Shown here one piece after another: positions 13,358 to 19,266 of a stretch of DNA of 19,266 nt. The notes under the pieces are model-generated. The model was given only the letters and a program-made list of their open reading frames with translations, ran no database searches and was not told the DNA's origin. Location of the stretch: assembly GCA_002308115.1 (NCBI GenBank), contig DBVJ01000113.1:16647-35912 (forward strand), given 5' to 3'. The DNA is from Lachnospiraceae bacterium UBA1267. Lineage in GTDB: Bacteria; Bacillota; Clostridia; Lachnospirales; Lachnospiraceae. The stretch's first letter is position 1; each line of letters opens with the position of its first letter. The position numbers and the translations under genes were made by a program.

Positions 13358-13540
13358 GAAGAGACTTGTCGATTTATGAATTGTCTTGAAGAAAATCTGT
13401 CAATTTGTGGCTTGCACTGAAGACACTTGCCAAATCACGACTTGCTTTGAAGGAGATTTGTCAATTTGTGGCTTGCAATGAAGACACTTGCCAAATCAAG
13501 ACTTGCCTTGAAGGAGATTTGTCAATTTGTGGCTGGTTTG
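13358..13540 (+). repeat. Array A: three 61-bp tandem units made of alternating 31/30-nt halves
   Basis: Units start at 13358, 13419 and 13480. Units 2 and 3 are nearly identical until the last part of unit 3; unit 1 is more diverged. Inside each unit, two related halves recur, beginning ACTTGCCAAATC and ATTTGTCAATTTG and sharing CTTGC plus TGAAG. Half-starts fall at 13364, 13395, 13425, 13456, 13486 and 13517, that is 31, 30, 31, 30, 31. The period is not a multiple of 3, so the open frames across it are not genes. Confidence 0.85.
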
Positions 13541-13570
13541 ATAGGCGGTTTACGGCATTTTGCATGTTTC

Positions 13571-13606
13571 ACGCCTACGCCCTTTTTCGGCGTAGGCGTA
13601 ATTTTT
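13571..13606 (+). terminator. Perfect 11-bp hairpin with T-run, terminator-like
   Basis: ACGCCTACGCC at 13571-13581 pairs with GGCGTAGGCGT at 13589-13599 around CTTTTTC, followed by TTTTT at 13602-13606. It could end transcription from the nuclease gene, 228 bp upstream. Its arms are the CGCCTA of array B unit 1 and the TAGGCG of unit 2, so it competes with pairing inside those units. Confidence 0.6.
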
Positions 13607-13638
13607 CATTTTCACTGTTTTCCGCCCTCGGCTCCCGG

Positions 13639-13795
13639 AAAATGTGTAGGCGGGAAATGACTTGTTTTCTAAAACTTGCCCATGTGACCCGTAAGCGATA
13701 GGCGAAAAACTCTTGTGAGACAAAACCCGCCCAAAAAAAGACAGGGGGTGGAGGGCGTGTTTTTCAAGAATGAGAAAAACTCGCCTACACATTTT
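13639..13795. repeat. 14-bp perfect inverted repeat spanning array B units
   Basis: AAAATGTGTAGGCG at 13639-13652 is the exact reverse complement of CGCCTACACATTTT at 13782-13795. The two copies enclose 129 bp. They include the TAGGCG arm of unit 3 and the CGCCTA arm of unit 5 of array B, extended by eight more matching bases. Confidence 0.75.
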
Positions 13796-13840
13796 TGGAC
13801 CATAGGCGTAAACATATGGAAATGCCGAAAACAGCCTATC

Positions 13841-14050
13841 GATTTGGCCATAAATAGCGTGCACATGCACCGATACAGCCCGGTCCCTCGTCGGCTAGGC
13901 CCAAAATAGCCTGCGCAACCACTGATTTGGCCAAAAATAGCGTGCACATCCACCGATTCAGCCCGGCCCCTCACCGATCCGGCTCAGAATAGCCTGCCCG
14001 CCGTGGCTGGATCGGCCCGGATCCCCGCTGGATCAGCCCGGGCCCCGTCC
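13841..14050 (+). repeat. Array C: two ~83-bp tandem units plus degenerate remnants
   Basis: GATTTGGCC begins units at 13841 and 13924; the first half of the two units is almost identical (AAATAGCGTGCACAT, then CACCGAT and CAGCCCGG). A third, shortened and GC-rich remnant starts near 14009. Each unit holds two related anchors, TAGCG and TAGCC, at 13855, 13907, 13938 and 13990, so 52, 31 and 52 apart. The 52-nt step continues the phase of array B. Confidence 0.75.
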
Positions 14051-14074
14051 CATCTTTCTTTTTTTGGGAAGTCA

Positions 14075-14088
14075 TGCTACAATATAAT
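14075..14088 (+). promoter_or_regulatory. Extended -10 promoter for the rluF-ligA operon
   Basis: TGCTACAAT at 14075-14083 fits an extended -10, and an overlapping TATAAT stands at 14083-14088. The upstream -35 region is a T-rich tract without a good TTGACA. Either -10 gives a start near 14090-14095 and a leader of about 40 nt. Confidence 0.5.
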
Positions 14089-14130
14089 CATCTATGGACT
14101 GCGCCGGGAGGCGCTATGGAGGGCTCCCTG

Positions 14131-15021
14131 ATGGAACCGATGAGACTGAACAAATATTTGAGCGACAGGGGCGTGTGTTCGCGGCGGGAAGCAGACCGTC
14201 TGGTGGATGAAGGGCGCATTTTCGTGAACGGACAGCCTGCTGAAAAGGGGCTTCGCGTGACGGATGCGGACGAGATCCGGATCAACGGGAAGCCTGTTGC
14301 GGAAACAAAGCCGGAAAAGGTCATTATCGCGCTCTGGAAGCCGGTCGGTGTGGTTTCGACGACACGCGGCTTCAAGAATGAACAGAAGGTGACCGATCTG
14401 GTGGATTTCCCCGGCCGTCTGTACCCTGTCGGCCGGTTGGACAAGGACTCCGAAGGCCTGATCTTTCTGACAAATGACGGCGCCTTTGCGGAGGAAGTGA
14501 CCCGCGCATCCGGCCGCCATGAAAAAGAATATGAAGTCGTGGTCAATAAAGAACTCACGACGCACTTTCTGGAACGCATGGAGAAAGGTGTGTTCCTGGA
14601 AGACCTGAACAAAGAGACTGCGGCCTGCAGCGTCAGGAAACTGGGCACGAAGCGTTTTGCGATCGTGTTGACGCAGGGTCTCAACCGGCAGATCCGGAGG
14701 ATGTGCCAGACCCTGGGCTATGACGTCCTGTCCCTGAAGCGCGTCCGTATCATGAACGTGACGTTGGAAGGCTTGAATCCGGGTGAATGGAGAAAGCTGG
14801 AAGGCGACGAAAAGAAGCTTCTTGAAGATTATGCCTACAGGAGGAAGACGCCCCCGTCGCCGAAACGCGAAGGGAGGGCCGCCTCCAATGCCGCGAAAGA
14901 ACAGCGGAAGCTTACGGCAAAGACCAAAGACGTCCTTCGGACAAAGGGCTTGCCGAAAGACATGGCCAGAAAGAAGGGCGGCGCGCAGTCCAAATTTATC
15001 CCGGCCTCGAAAGGCAGGTGA
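14131..15021 (+). CDS. rluF: RluF-type 23S rRNA pseudouridine synthase
   Basis: A 296-residue enzyme of the RsuA/RluB/E/F family that isomerises specific uridines in rRNA. An S4 RNA-binding domain occupies about 4-50 (MRLNKYLSDRGVCSRREADR). The synthase domain carries the catalytic Asp 104 in PVGRLDKDSEGLIFLTND and the family motif GLNRQIRRMCQTLGY. The stretch RVRIMNVTLEGLNPGEWRKL matches RluF closely, as does a basic Lys/Arg/Pro-rich tail of about 60 residues. In E. coli RluF modifies U2604 of 23S rRNA. ATG 14131 has GGAGGG at 14118-14123, 7 nt upstream; ATG 14116 and earlier starts are weaker. The stop overlaps a possible GTG start of ligA. RsuA-family is certain, RluF specificity likely. 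Confidence 0.9.
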   Translation: MEPMRLNKYLSDRGVCSRREADRLVDEGRIFVNGQPAEKGLRVTDADEIRINGKPVAETKPEKVIIALWKPVGVVSTTRGFKNEQKVTDLVDFPGRLYPVGRLDKDSEGLIFLTNDGAFAEEVTRASGRHEKEYEVVVNKELTTHFLERMEKGVFLEDLNKETAACSVRKLGTKRFAIVLTQGLNRQIRRMCQTLGYDVLSLKRVRIMNVTLEGLNPGEWRKLEGDEKKLLEDYAYRRKTPPSPKREGRAASNAAKEQRKLTAKTKDVLRTKGLPKDMARKKGGAQSKFIPASKGR

Positions 15022-15026
15022 AGCGG

Positions 15027-17000
15027 ATGGATGAACTTGTCCGCATGAAAGAACTCATACAGATCCTTGACGAAGCCTCCCGGGCCTATTACCAGGAAGG
15101 CCGCGAGATCATGCCCAATGAGCGCTACGACAAGCTTTACGATGAGCTTCTTTCGCTTGAAGAGAAGACCGGCACGGTGCTCGCGGGAAGCCCGACGCAG
15201 AAAGTGGGCTACGAAGTGCTTTCGGAGCTTCCGAAGGAACGCCATGAAGAAGCGGCGCTCTCGCTGGACAAGACCAAGGAAATCGAGACACTTCAGAGTT
15301 TTCTTGGCACACAGCCCGGCGTACTCAGCTGGAAGCTGGATGGTCTGACCGTCGTCCTGACCTATGAGGGCGGAACGCTTTTGAAGGCTGTCACGAGAGG
15401 CAACGGTGAGATCGGAGAAGTCGTCACCGGGAACGCCAGGACATTTGTCAATCTTCCGCTCAGGATCCCCTTCACGGGGCACCTGGTGCTCCGCGGCGAA
15501 GCGGTCATCCGCTATTCGGATTTCAACCGCATGAACGAGGAGATCGAAGAGGAATCCAAATACAAGAACCCGCGGAATCTGGCTTCGGGCTCGGTCCGGC
15601 AGCTGGACCCCAAGGTCACGAAGACACGCTCGGTCAACCTGATCGCATTTGCGCTGATCGAGGCGGAAGGCTTTGACAGCAAGAACTCCTTCATGGAGCA
15701 AATGGCCTTCCTGGACCGCCAGGGTTTCGAAACGGTGGAGCGTGTGCTCGTCACGTCCGGGACGCTTCCGGAAGCCGTGCATGGTTTCGCTGAGAAGATC
15801 AAACATTATGACGTGCCTTCGGACGGACTGGTTCTCGTGATGGACGATCTGGCTTACGGGCGTTCTCTGGGCCGCACGGCCAAGTTTCCCCGGAACGCCA
15901 TGGCTTTCAAATGGCGTGACGAGATGGCGGAGACGGAGCTTCTTGCGATCGAATGGAGCGCAAGCCGCACAGGGCTTCTGAACCCGGTGGCGATCTTCAG
16001 ACCCGTGGAGCTTGAGGGCACCACCGTGAGCCGCGCACTCGTCCACAACATTTCCGTGATGGAAGAGCTGGGACTCTCGATCGGAGACCGGATCCGCGTC
16101 TACAAAGCCAACATGATCATTCCGCAGATCTCCGTGGATCTCACGGCTGAGGAACTGAAACGCGCCCAACATGCGCCGCTTCCCCGCCGTTTCGACGTGC
16201 CGGAGCGTTGTCCGGTCTGCGGCGAAACCACCGAGATCCGCGACGAAGAGGGCGTGCGGACGCTCTTCTGCACGAATCCGGACTGCCCGGCGAAGCGGAT
16301 CAAACGCTTCGAACTTTTCGTGTCCAGAAACGCCATGAATATCGAAGGTCTGTCCGAAATGACCATGGAAAAGCTGATCTCGGAAGGTCTGGTGCATCAT
16401 TTCGGCGACCTGTACCGGCTGCGTGAACACCGTGCGGAGATCGCTGCGATGGAGGGTTTCGGAGAGATCTCCGCGGACAACCTCCTAAAGGCCATCGAAG
16501 CGGCCAGGGAAGTACCGCTGGAACGCCTTCTCACCGCGATCAGCATCCCCGGCATCGGCGTGGCGGGCGGGAAAATGCTCTCGCGTGCCTTCAGGGGCGA
16601 TCTCCGGGCGCTCCGCGCCGCCGGCCCCGAAGAACTCGCAGCCATCGAAAATGTCGGCGAGATCACCGCGCGGGACATCGCCGCCTTCTTCCGCGATCCG
16701 AAGAAGAGCGGGGAACTGGATGACCTGCTCACGGAAATCACGCTCAAGGAACAGGAGAATACCCAGGAACAGACCCTGGAAGGCAAGACCTTCGTCGTCA
16801 CCGGAGCGGTCCATCATTTTGAGAACCGCGACGCCTTAAAAGCCTTCATCGAGGCCAGAGGCGGCAAGGTGACAGGTTCTGTCACGAAGAATACAGACTA
16901 CCTCATCAACAATGACGTCAATTCGAACTCTACGAAGAACAAGACCGCAAGATCCCTCGGGATCCCGGTGATTTCCGAGGAAGAGTTCCTGAATCTGTAA
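15027..17000 (+). CDS. ligA: NAD-dependent DNA ligase, divergent form
   Basis: A 657-residue ligase that seals nicks using NAD+. Domains in order: Ia (YYQEGREIMPNERYDKLYDE), the adenylation domain with nucleophile Lys 103 in WKLDG, NPRNLASGSVRQLDP, an OB fold, a Cys4 zinc finger (CPVCGE then CTNPDCPAK), helix-hairpin-helix repeats (ISIPGIGVAGG) and a C-terminal BRCT domain (GKTFVVTGAVHHFENRDALK). Several usually invariant positions differ: RGDG.xGEDVT reads RGNGEIGEVVT, and DGVVIKV reads DGLVLVM, losing the motif IV lysine. It resembles a second LigA type that I recall from Clostridiales. ATG 15027 has AGGTGA 5 nt upstream; GTG 15018, overlapping the rluF stop by 4 nt, is an equal-frame alternative adding three residues. 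It may not be the cell's only ligase. Confidence 0.92.
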   Translation: MDELVRMKELIQILDEASRAYYQEGREIMPNERYDKLYDELLSLEEKTGTVLAGSPTQKVGYEVLSELPKERHEEAALSLDKTKEIETLQSFLGTQPGVLSWKLDGLTVVLTYEGGTLLKAVTRGNGEIGEVVTGNARTFVNLPLRIPFTGHLVLRGEAVIRYSDFNRMNEEIEEESKYKNPRNLASGSVRQLDPKVTKTRSVNLIAFALIEAEGFDSKNSFMEQMAFLDRQGFETVERVLVTSGTLPEAVHGFAEKIKHYDVPSDGLVLVMDDLAYGRSLGRTAKFPRNAMAFKWRDEMAETELLAIEWSASRTGLLNPVAIFRPVELEGTTVSRALVHNISVMEELGLSIGDRIRVYKANMIIPQISVDLTAEELKRAQHAPLPRRFDVPERCPVCGETTEIRDEEGVRTLFCTNPDCPAKRIKRFELFVSRNAMNIEGLSEMTMEKLISEGLVHHFGDLYRLREHRAEIAAMEGFGEISADNLLKAIEAAREVPLERLLTAISIPGIGVAGGKMLSRAFRGDLRALRAAGPEELAAIENVGEITARDIAAFFRDPKKSGELDDLLTEITLKEQENTQEQTLEGKTFVVTGAVHHFENRDALKAFIEARGGKVTGSVTKNTDYLINNDVNSNSTKNKTARSLGIPVISEEEFLNL

Positions 17001-17013
17001 CAAGGAGGCGCCT

Positions 17014-18462
17014 ATGTACAAATGTCCGGGCTGCGGAGCCCCGCTCCGCTTTGACCCGAAATCACAGAAACTCGGCTGCATGTTCTGCGGCCGGCAGGTG
17101 GACCCCCGGGACCCCACGCTGGCTTACGCCAATGAGGCCGAGGGCCAGACGCCGGTCGGCGGCACGCAGTACGATTCCCAGACCGGCGAGCAGGAATACG
17201 CCGCGCTGGCATACGTCTGCCCGAACTGCGGCGCAAAGCTGCTCTCCACGGAGGAGACCGCGGCGACGTTCTGCAGTTTCTGCGGATCGAATGTTGTGCT
17301 GGACGAACGCCTGGACGCGGAGAGCGCCCCGCAGCGGATCATCCCGTTCAAGGTTTCGGCTCAGGAATGCGCTGAGGCCTACAAAAAACGCCTCTCCAGG
17401 GCATTTTTCGCGCCTTCCTCAATGAAGAAGGATTCCGAGATCGCGAAGTTCCGCGGCATCTACATGCCGTACTGGATCTACTCCTACAGTACGGAAGGCA
17501 TGGTCGAATCGGACGGCTCCGTTTCGCACCGCACAGGCGACTATATCATCAAGACGAATTACAGGCTGTATCAGCAGGTGAGCGGCCGTTTCAGCGGGAT
17601 CTCCTATGACGCGTCCTCCTCGTTCTCCGACACGCTTTCGGAGGCCATCGCGCCGTTCAAGGCCGAATCCGCCGTGCCCTTCGCCACGTCCTATCTGAGC
17701 GGCTTCTACGCGGACGTTTCGGACGTTCCCGCCGAAGTGTACGCAGCGGAATCCGAGGATGTCGCCGAGGACTTCTTTGTGGATAACGTCATGAAGGACC
17801 CGGCCTACCCGCTTCACGGCGTGGAACGCACGAAGGTCCGTAACCGCATGCCCGTCCGCGTCAGGGTGGAAGAGAAAGGCTATTTCCCGGTCTGGTTCCT
17901 TTCAAGCCGCACACACGACAACAAGCACATCAATTATGCGGTCGTGAACGGCGAGACCGGCAAGGTCGCGGCCGACATCCCGGTGAGCTTCGGCAAATAT
18001 CTGCTGTTCTCACTCCTGGCCGCCATCCCGATCGCGCTGTTCATCTGGTTCTTCATCGTGGAGTCCAGCGAAATGTCGCTCTCTCCGATGAACCTGATCA
18101 TGCTGGCGGGCTTTGTCTCGGTCGCCTTCTTCTTCATGATGAATTCCGGCCTGAACCAAGCCTATGCCAGGGAAAACTACCTGAACGACAAAGGCTATCT
18201 CAAGCGATTCGGAAAGCCGAACGAGGGCTCGATGCCCTTCGCGAGGAAGCTCCGGTATCTCCTGAAGCCCATCATCGGCATCGCGGCCGTGGTGGTGTTC
18301 TTCCTGTGGCAGCCGAATGAAGACCTGTATTATTACATCGGCGCGGCGGTGTCCTTCGTGATGCTGATCCTGTCGGTCCTCGATCTGGTCCGGATCCACA
18401 ATCTGAGGGTGCAGCAGCCGATTCCGCAGTTCAAGAAGAGAGGAGGCGACGAAAATGCGTAA
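17014..18462 (+). CDS. Double zinc-ribbon membrane protein
   Basis: A 482-residue protein of unknown function. Two TFIIB-like zinc ribbons lie at the N-terminus: Cys 4, 7, 22, 25 (CPGCG, CMFCG) and Cys 69, 72, 87, 90 (CPNCG, CSFCG). A soluble middle region of about 220 residues follows (IIPFKVSAQECAEAYKK, then FRGIYMPYWIYSY), a pattern I associate with TFIIB-type zinc-ribbon-containing proteins of Bacillota. Four hydrophobic segments come last, at about 329-348, 359-376, 416-432 and 439-459. AAGGAGG stands 5 nt before the ATG, and the gene starts 13 nt after ligA. It overlaps the TPM gene by 8 nt. A joint membrane function with that neighbour is likely; its nature is not known. Confidence 0.85.
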   Translation: MYKCPGCGAPLRFDPKSQKLGCMFCGRQVDPRDPTLAYANEAEGQTPVGGTQYDSQTGEQEYAALAYVCPNCGAKLLSTEETAATFCSFCGSNVVLDERLDAESAPQRIIPFKVSAQECAEAYKKRLSRAFFAPSSMKKDSEIAKFRGIYMPYWIYSYSTEGMVESDGSVSHRTGDYIIKTNYRLYQQVSGRFSGISYDASSSFSDTLSEAIAPFKAESAVPFATSYLSGFYADVSDVPAEVYAAESEDVAEDFFVDNVMKDPAYPLHGVERTKVRNRMPVRVRVEEKGYFPVWFLSSRTHDNKHINYAVVNGETGKVAADIPVSFGKYLLFSLLAAIPIALFIWFFIVESSEMSLSPMNLIMLAGFVSVAFFFMMNSGLNQAYARENYLNDKGYLKRFGKPNEGSMPFARKLRYLLKPIIGIAAVVVFFLWQPNEDLYYYIGAAVSFVMLILSVLDLVRIHNLRVQQPIPQFKKRGGDENA

Positions 18463-19266
18463 GACAAATGCTTCCATTTTCCGGATGATCTCATCCGTCC
18501 TTCTCGTCCTTGTGGTCTTCGCAGCCTGCTTCACAGGACTTCGGATCACGTCTCGCGCCGCGGAAAACGGCTCCGGCTACCGCGTTGTGGTCGAGGACGG
18601 CGCGGACCTGTTCTCTGACTCGGAAGAAGCCCGACTCATTTCCGAACTGGCGAAAAATGCCGAGTTCGGCAACATGGCCGTCATCACGCTGCCCGAGGGC
18701 AACAGCTACGGCAGCGCCCAGAACGCGGCCGAACGCATCACCTGGGAGCTGTTCCAGGATGTGGACGGCGCGACCTTCGTCATCGACATGGAAACACGCT
18801 ACCTGTACCTCTACACCTACGGGTCGCTCATGAAGATCATTTCCGTGTCCGACTGCGATTCGATCACGGACAACATTTACAGACAGGCTTCAAGAGGCGA
18901 CTATTACGGATGCGCTTCCGAAGCCATGGCGCAGGTCTATAAACTGGTCACGGGCCATCAGATCGCGCGCCCGATGATGATCGTGCTCACGGTGCTCATG
19001 TCCCTGTTCCTGGGCGCATTTGTGATGTATCTCATCATGAAGAGCACGATGAAGATCCCGAAGGCCTCTTCCTATGAACTGTCCGCGGCGGCCGACACGG
19101 CCTTCCTGGGCGGGCAGGTGCAGGCGGTGAAAGGCCTGACGACGACGGTCTATTCGCCGGTTCCGAAGGCAGATTTCTCCTCTTCAGGCGGATCTTCCGG
19201 AGGCGGCGGGGGCGGCGGATTCTCCGGCGGAGGCGGCGGAGGCGGGGGCGGCGGCTCCCACGGCGG
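18455..19266 (+). CDS. TPM-domain (YgcG-like) membrane protein, 3' truncated by window
   Basis: The frame is open from ATG 18455 to the window end (270 codons), so the stop lies beyond. AGGAGG at 18441-18446 precedes the start, which overlaps the zinc-ribbon gene by 8 nt in another frame. Residues 1-35 look like a signal peptide or anchor (SSVLLVLVVFAACFTG). A TPM domain follows at about 42-165 (VVVEDGADLFSDSEEARLIS, NMAVITLPEG, FVIDMETRYLYLYTYG). Then comes a membrane segment at about 173-195 (MMIVLTVLMSLFLGAFVMYL) and a Gly/Ser-rich tail that ends with the window. TPM proteins are membrane-bound, extracytoplasmic and linked in other systems to photosystem repair or envelope stress; the role here is unknown. 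The Gly-rich end is typical of the family. Confidence 0.85.
   Translation, partial: MRKTNASIFRMISSVLLVLVVFAACFTGLRITSRAAENGSGYRVVVEDGADLFSDSEEARLISELAKNAEFGNMAVITLPEGNSYGSAQNAAERITWELFQDVDGATFVIDMETRYLYLYTYGSLMKIISVSDCDSITDNIYRQASRGDYYGCASEAMAQVYKLVTGHQIARPMMIVLTVLMSLFLGAFVMYLIMKSTMKIPKASSYELSAAADTAFLGGQVQAVKGLTTTVYSPVPKADFSSSGGSSGGGGGGGFSGGGGGGGGGGSHG

Larger units (their letters stand above)
13541..13838 (+). repeat. Array B: six ~52-nt units with TAGGCG and CGCC arms at fixed spacing
   Basis: TAGGCG (or AGGGCG) begins at 13542, 13593, 13647, 13699, 13752 and 13803, so steps are 51, 54, 52, 53 and 51. In each unit a complementary arm (CGCCTA, CGCCCT, TGCCCA, CGCCCA, CGCCTA, AGCCTA) follows. 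The spacing between arms is exactly 24 nt in five units and 23 in one. The 24-nt interiors are AT-rich and not conserved, apart from a run such as TTTTC or AAAAC at the end. Each unit can form a short stem, and arms of neighbouring units can also pair. Confidence 0.75.

Noticed and set aside
13405..13701. 98-codon plus-strand frame in the repeat locus, and several short frames up to 13974 on both strands
   Set aside because: It is made of repeat units whose 61-bp period shifts the reading frame at each copy, has no ribosome site and shows no protein-like conservation.
13358..14050. CRISPR array
   Set aside because: There is no constant 23-47-bp repeat with unrelated spacers. In arrays A and C the whole unit is repeated, and in array B only 6-nt arms are kept. 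No cas gene is in the window.
14835..16430. 531-codon minus-strand frame antisense to rluF and ligA
   Set aside because: Both sense genes are clear from motif order. The antisense frame is rich in His, Arg and Phe as expected for a shadow.

Overview
The window is a gene-dense chromosomal stretch from a Bacillota, most likely class Clostridia, of moderately high GC. This is an inference. It rests on strong AGGAGG-type ribosome binding sites, sigma-A promoters with 17-nt spacers, many GTG or 4-nt-overlap starts, a TagD-type cytidylyltransferase, a secreted lipoprotein serpin of the kind known from gut and rumen Clostridia, and a divergent NAD-dependent ligase of the type I associate with Clostridiales. 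No rRNA, tRNA, transposase, phage gene or CRISPR array was seen.

Layout, left half. (1) 1-450: the 3' end of an ABC-F ATPase. (2) 531-1723: a zinc-ribbon membrane protein and pyroglutamyl-peptidase I, behind a promoter whose -10 overlaps a 12-bp palindrome. (3) 1887-2453: a TetR-family regulator with its own promoter. (4) 2584-4757: threonine synthase and ThrH, overlapping by 4 nt. ThrH may supply the O-phosphohomoserine that ThrC uses. (5) 4769-7385, minus strand: a lipoprotein serpin followed by a lipoprotein of unknown function. (6) 7576-9951, divergent from the serpin: a cytidylyltransferase fused to a degenerate Gfo/Idh-like domain, then a HisC-like PLP enzyme. This looks like a two-gene module for a CDP-activated small molecule, closed by a strong terminator hairpin.

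Layout, right half. (7) 10037-11475: an ECF sigma factor and its probable transmembrane anti-sigma factor. Two 50-bp hairpin repeats and a bidirectional terminator follow. (8) 11622-12194, minus strand: a YgjP-type metal-dependent hydrolase. (9) 12549-13343: a PD-(D/E)XK nuclease-like protein. (10) 13344-14130: a 787-bp non-coding stretch packed with degenerate tandem repeats. (11) 14131-19266: an operon-like run of RluF-type pseudouridine synthase, divergent NAD-dependent DNA ligase, double zinc-ribbon membrane protein and TPM-domain protein. The last gene runs off the window edge.

The least explained part is the repeat locus at 13358-14050. Three arrays lie end to end. The first is 61 bp x 3, each unit made of alternating 31- and 30-nt halves. 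The second has six units of about 52 nt, each carrying TAGGCG and a CGCC arm almost always exactly 24 nt apart. The third is about 83 bp x 2 plus remnants. The arms of the second array can pair within a unit or between units. I regard this as the best candidate for an undescribed element; its function is unknown.
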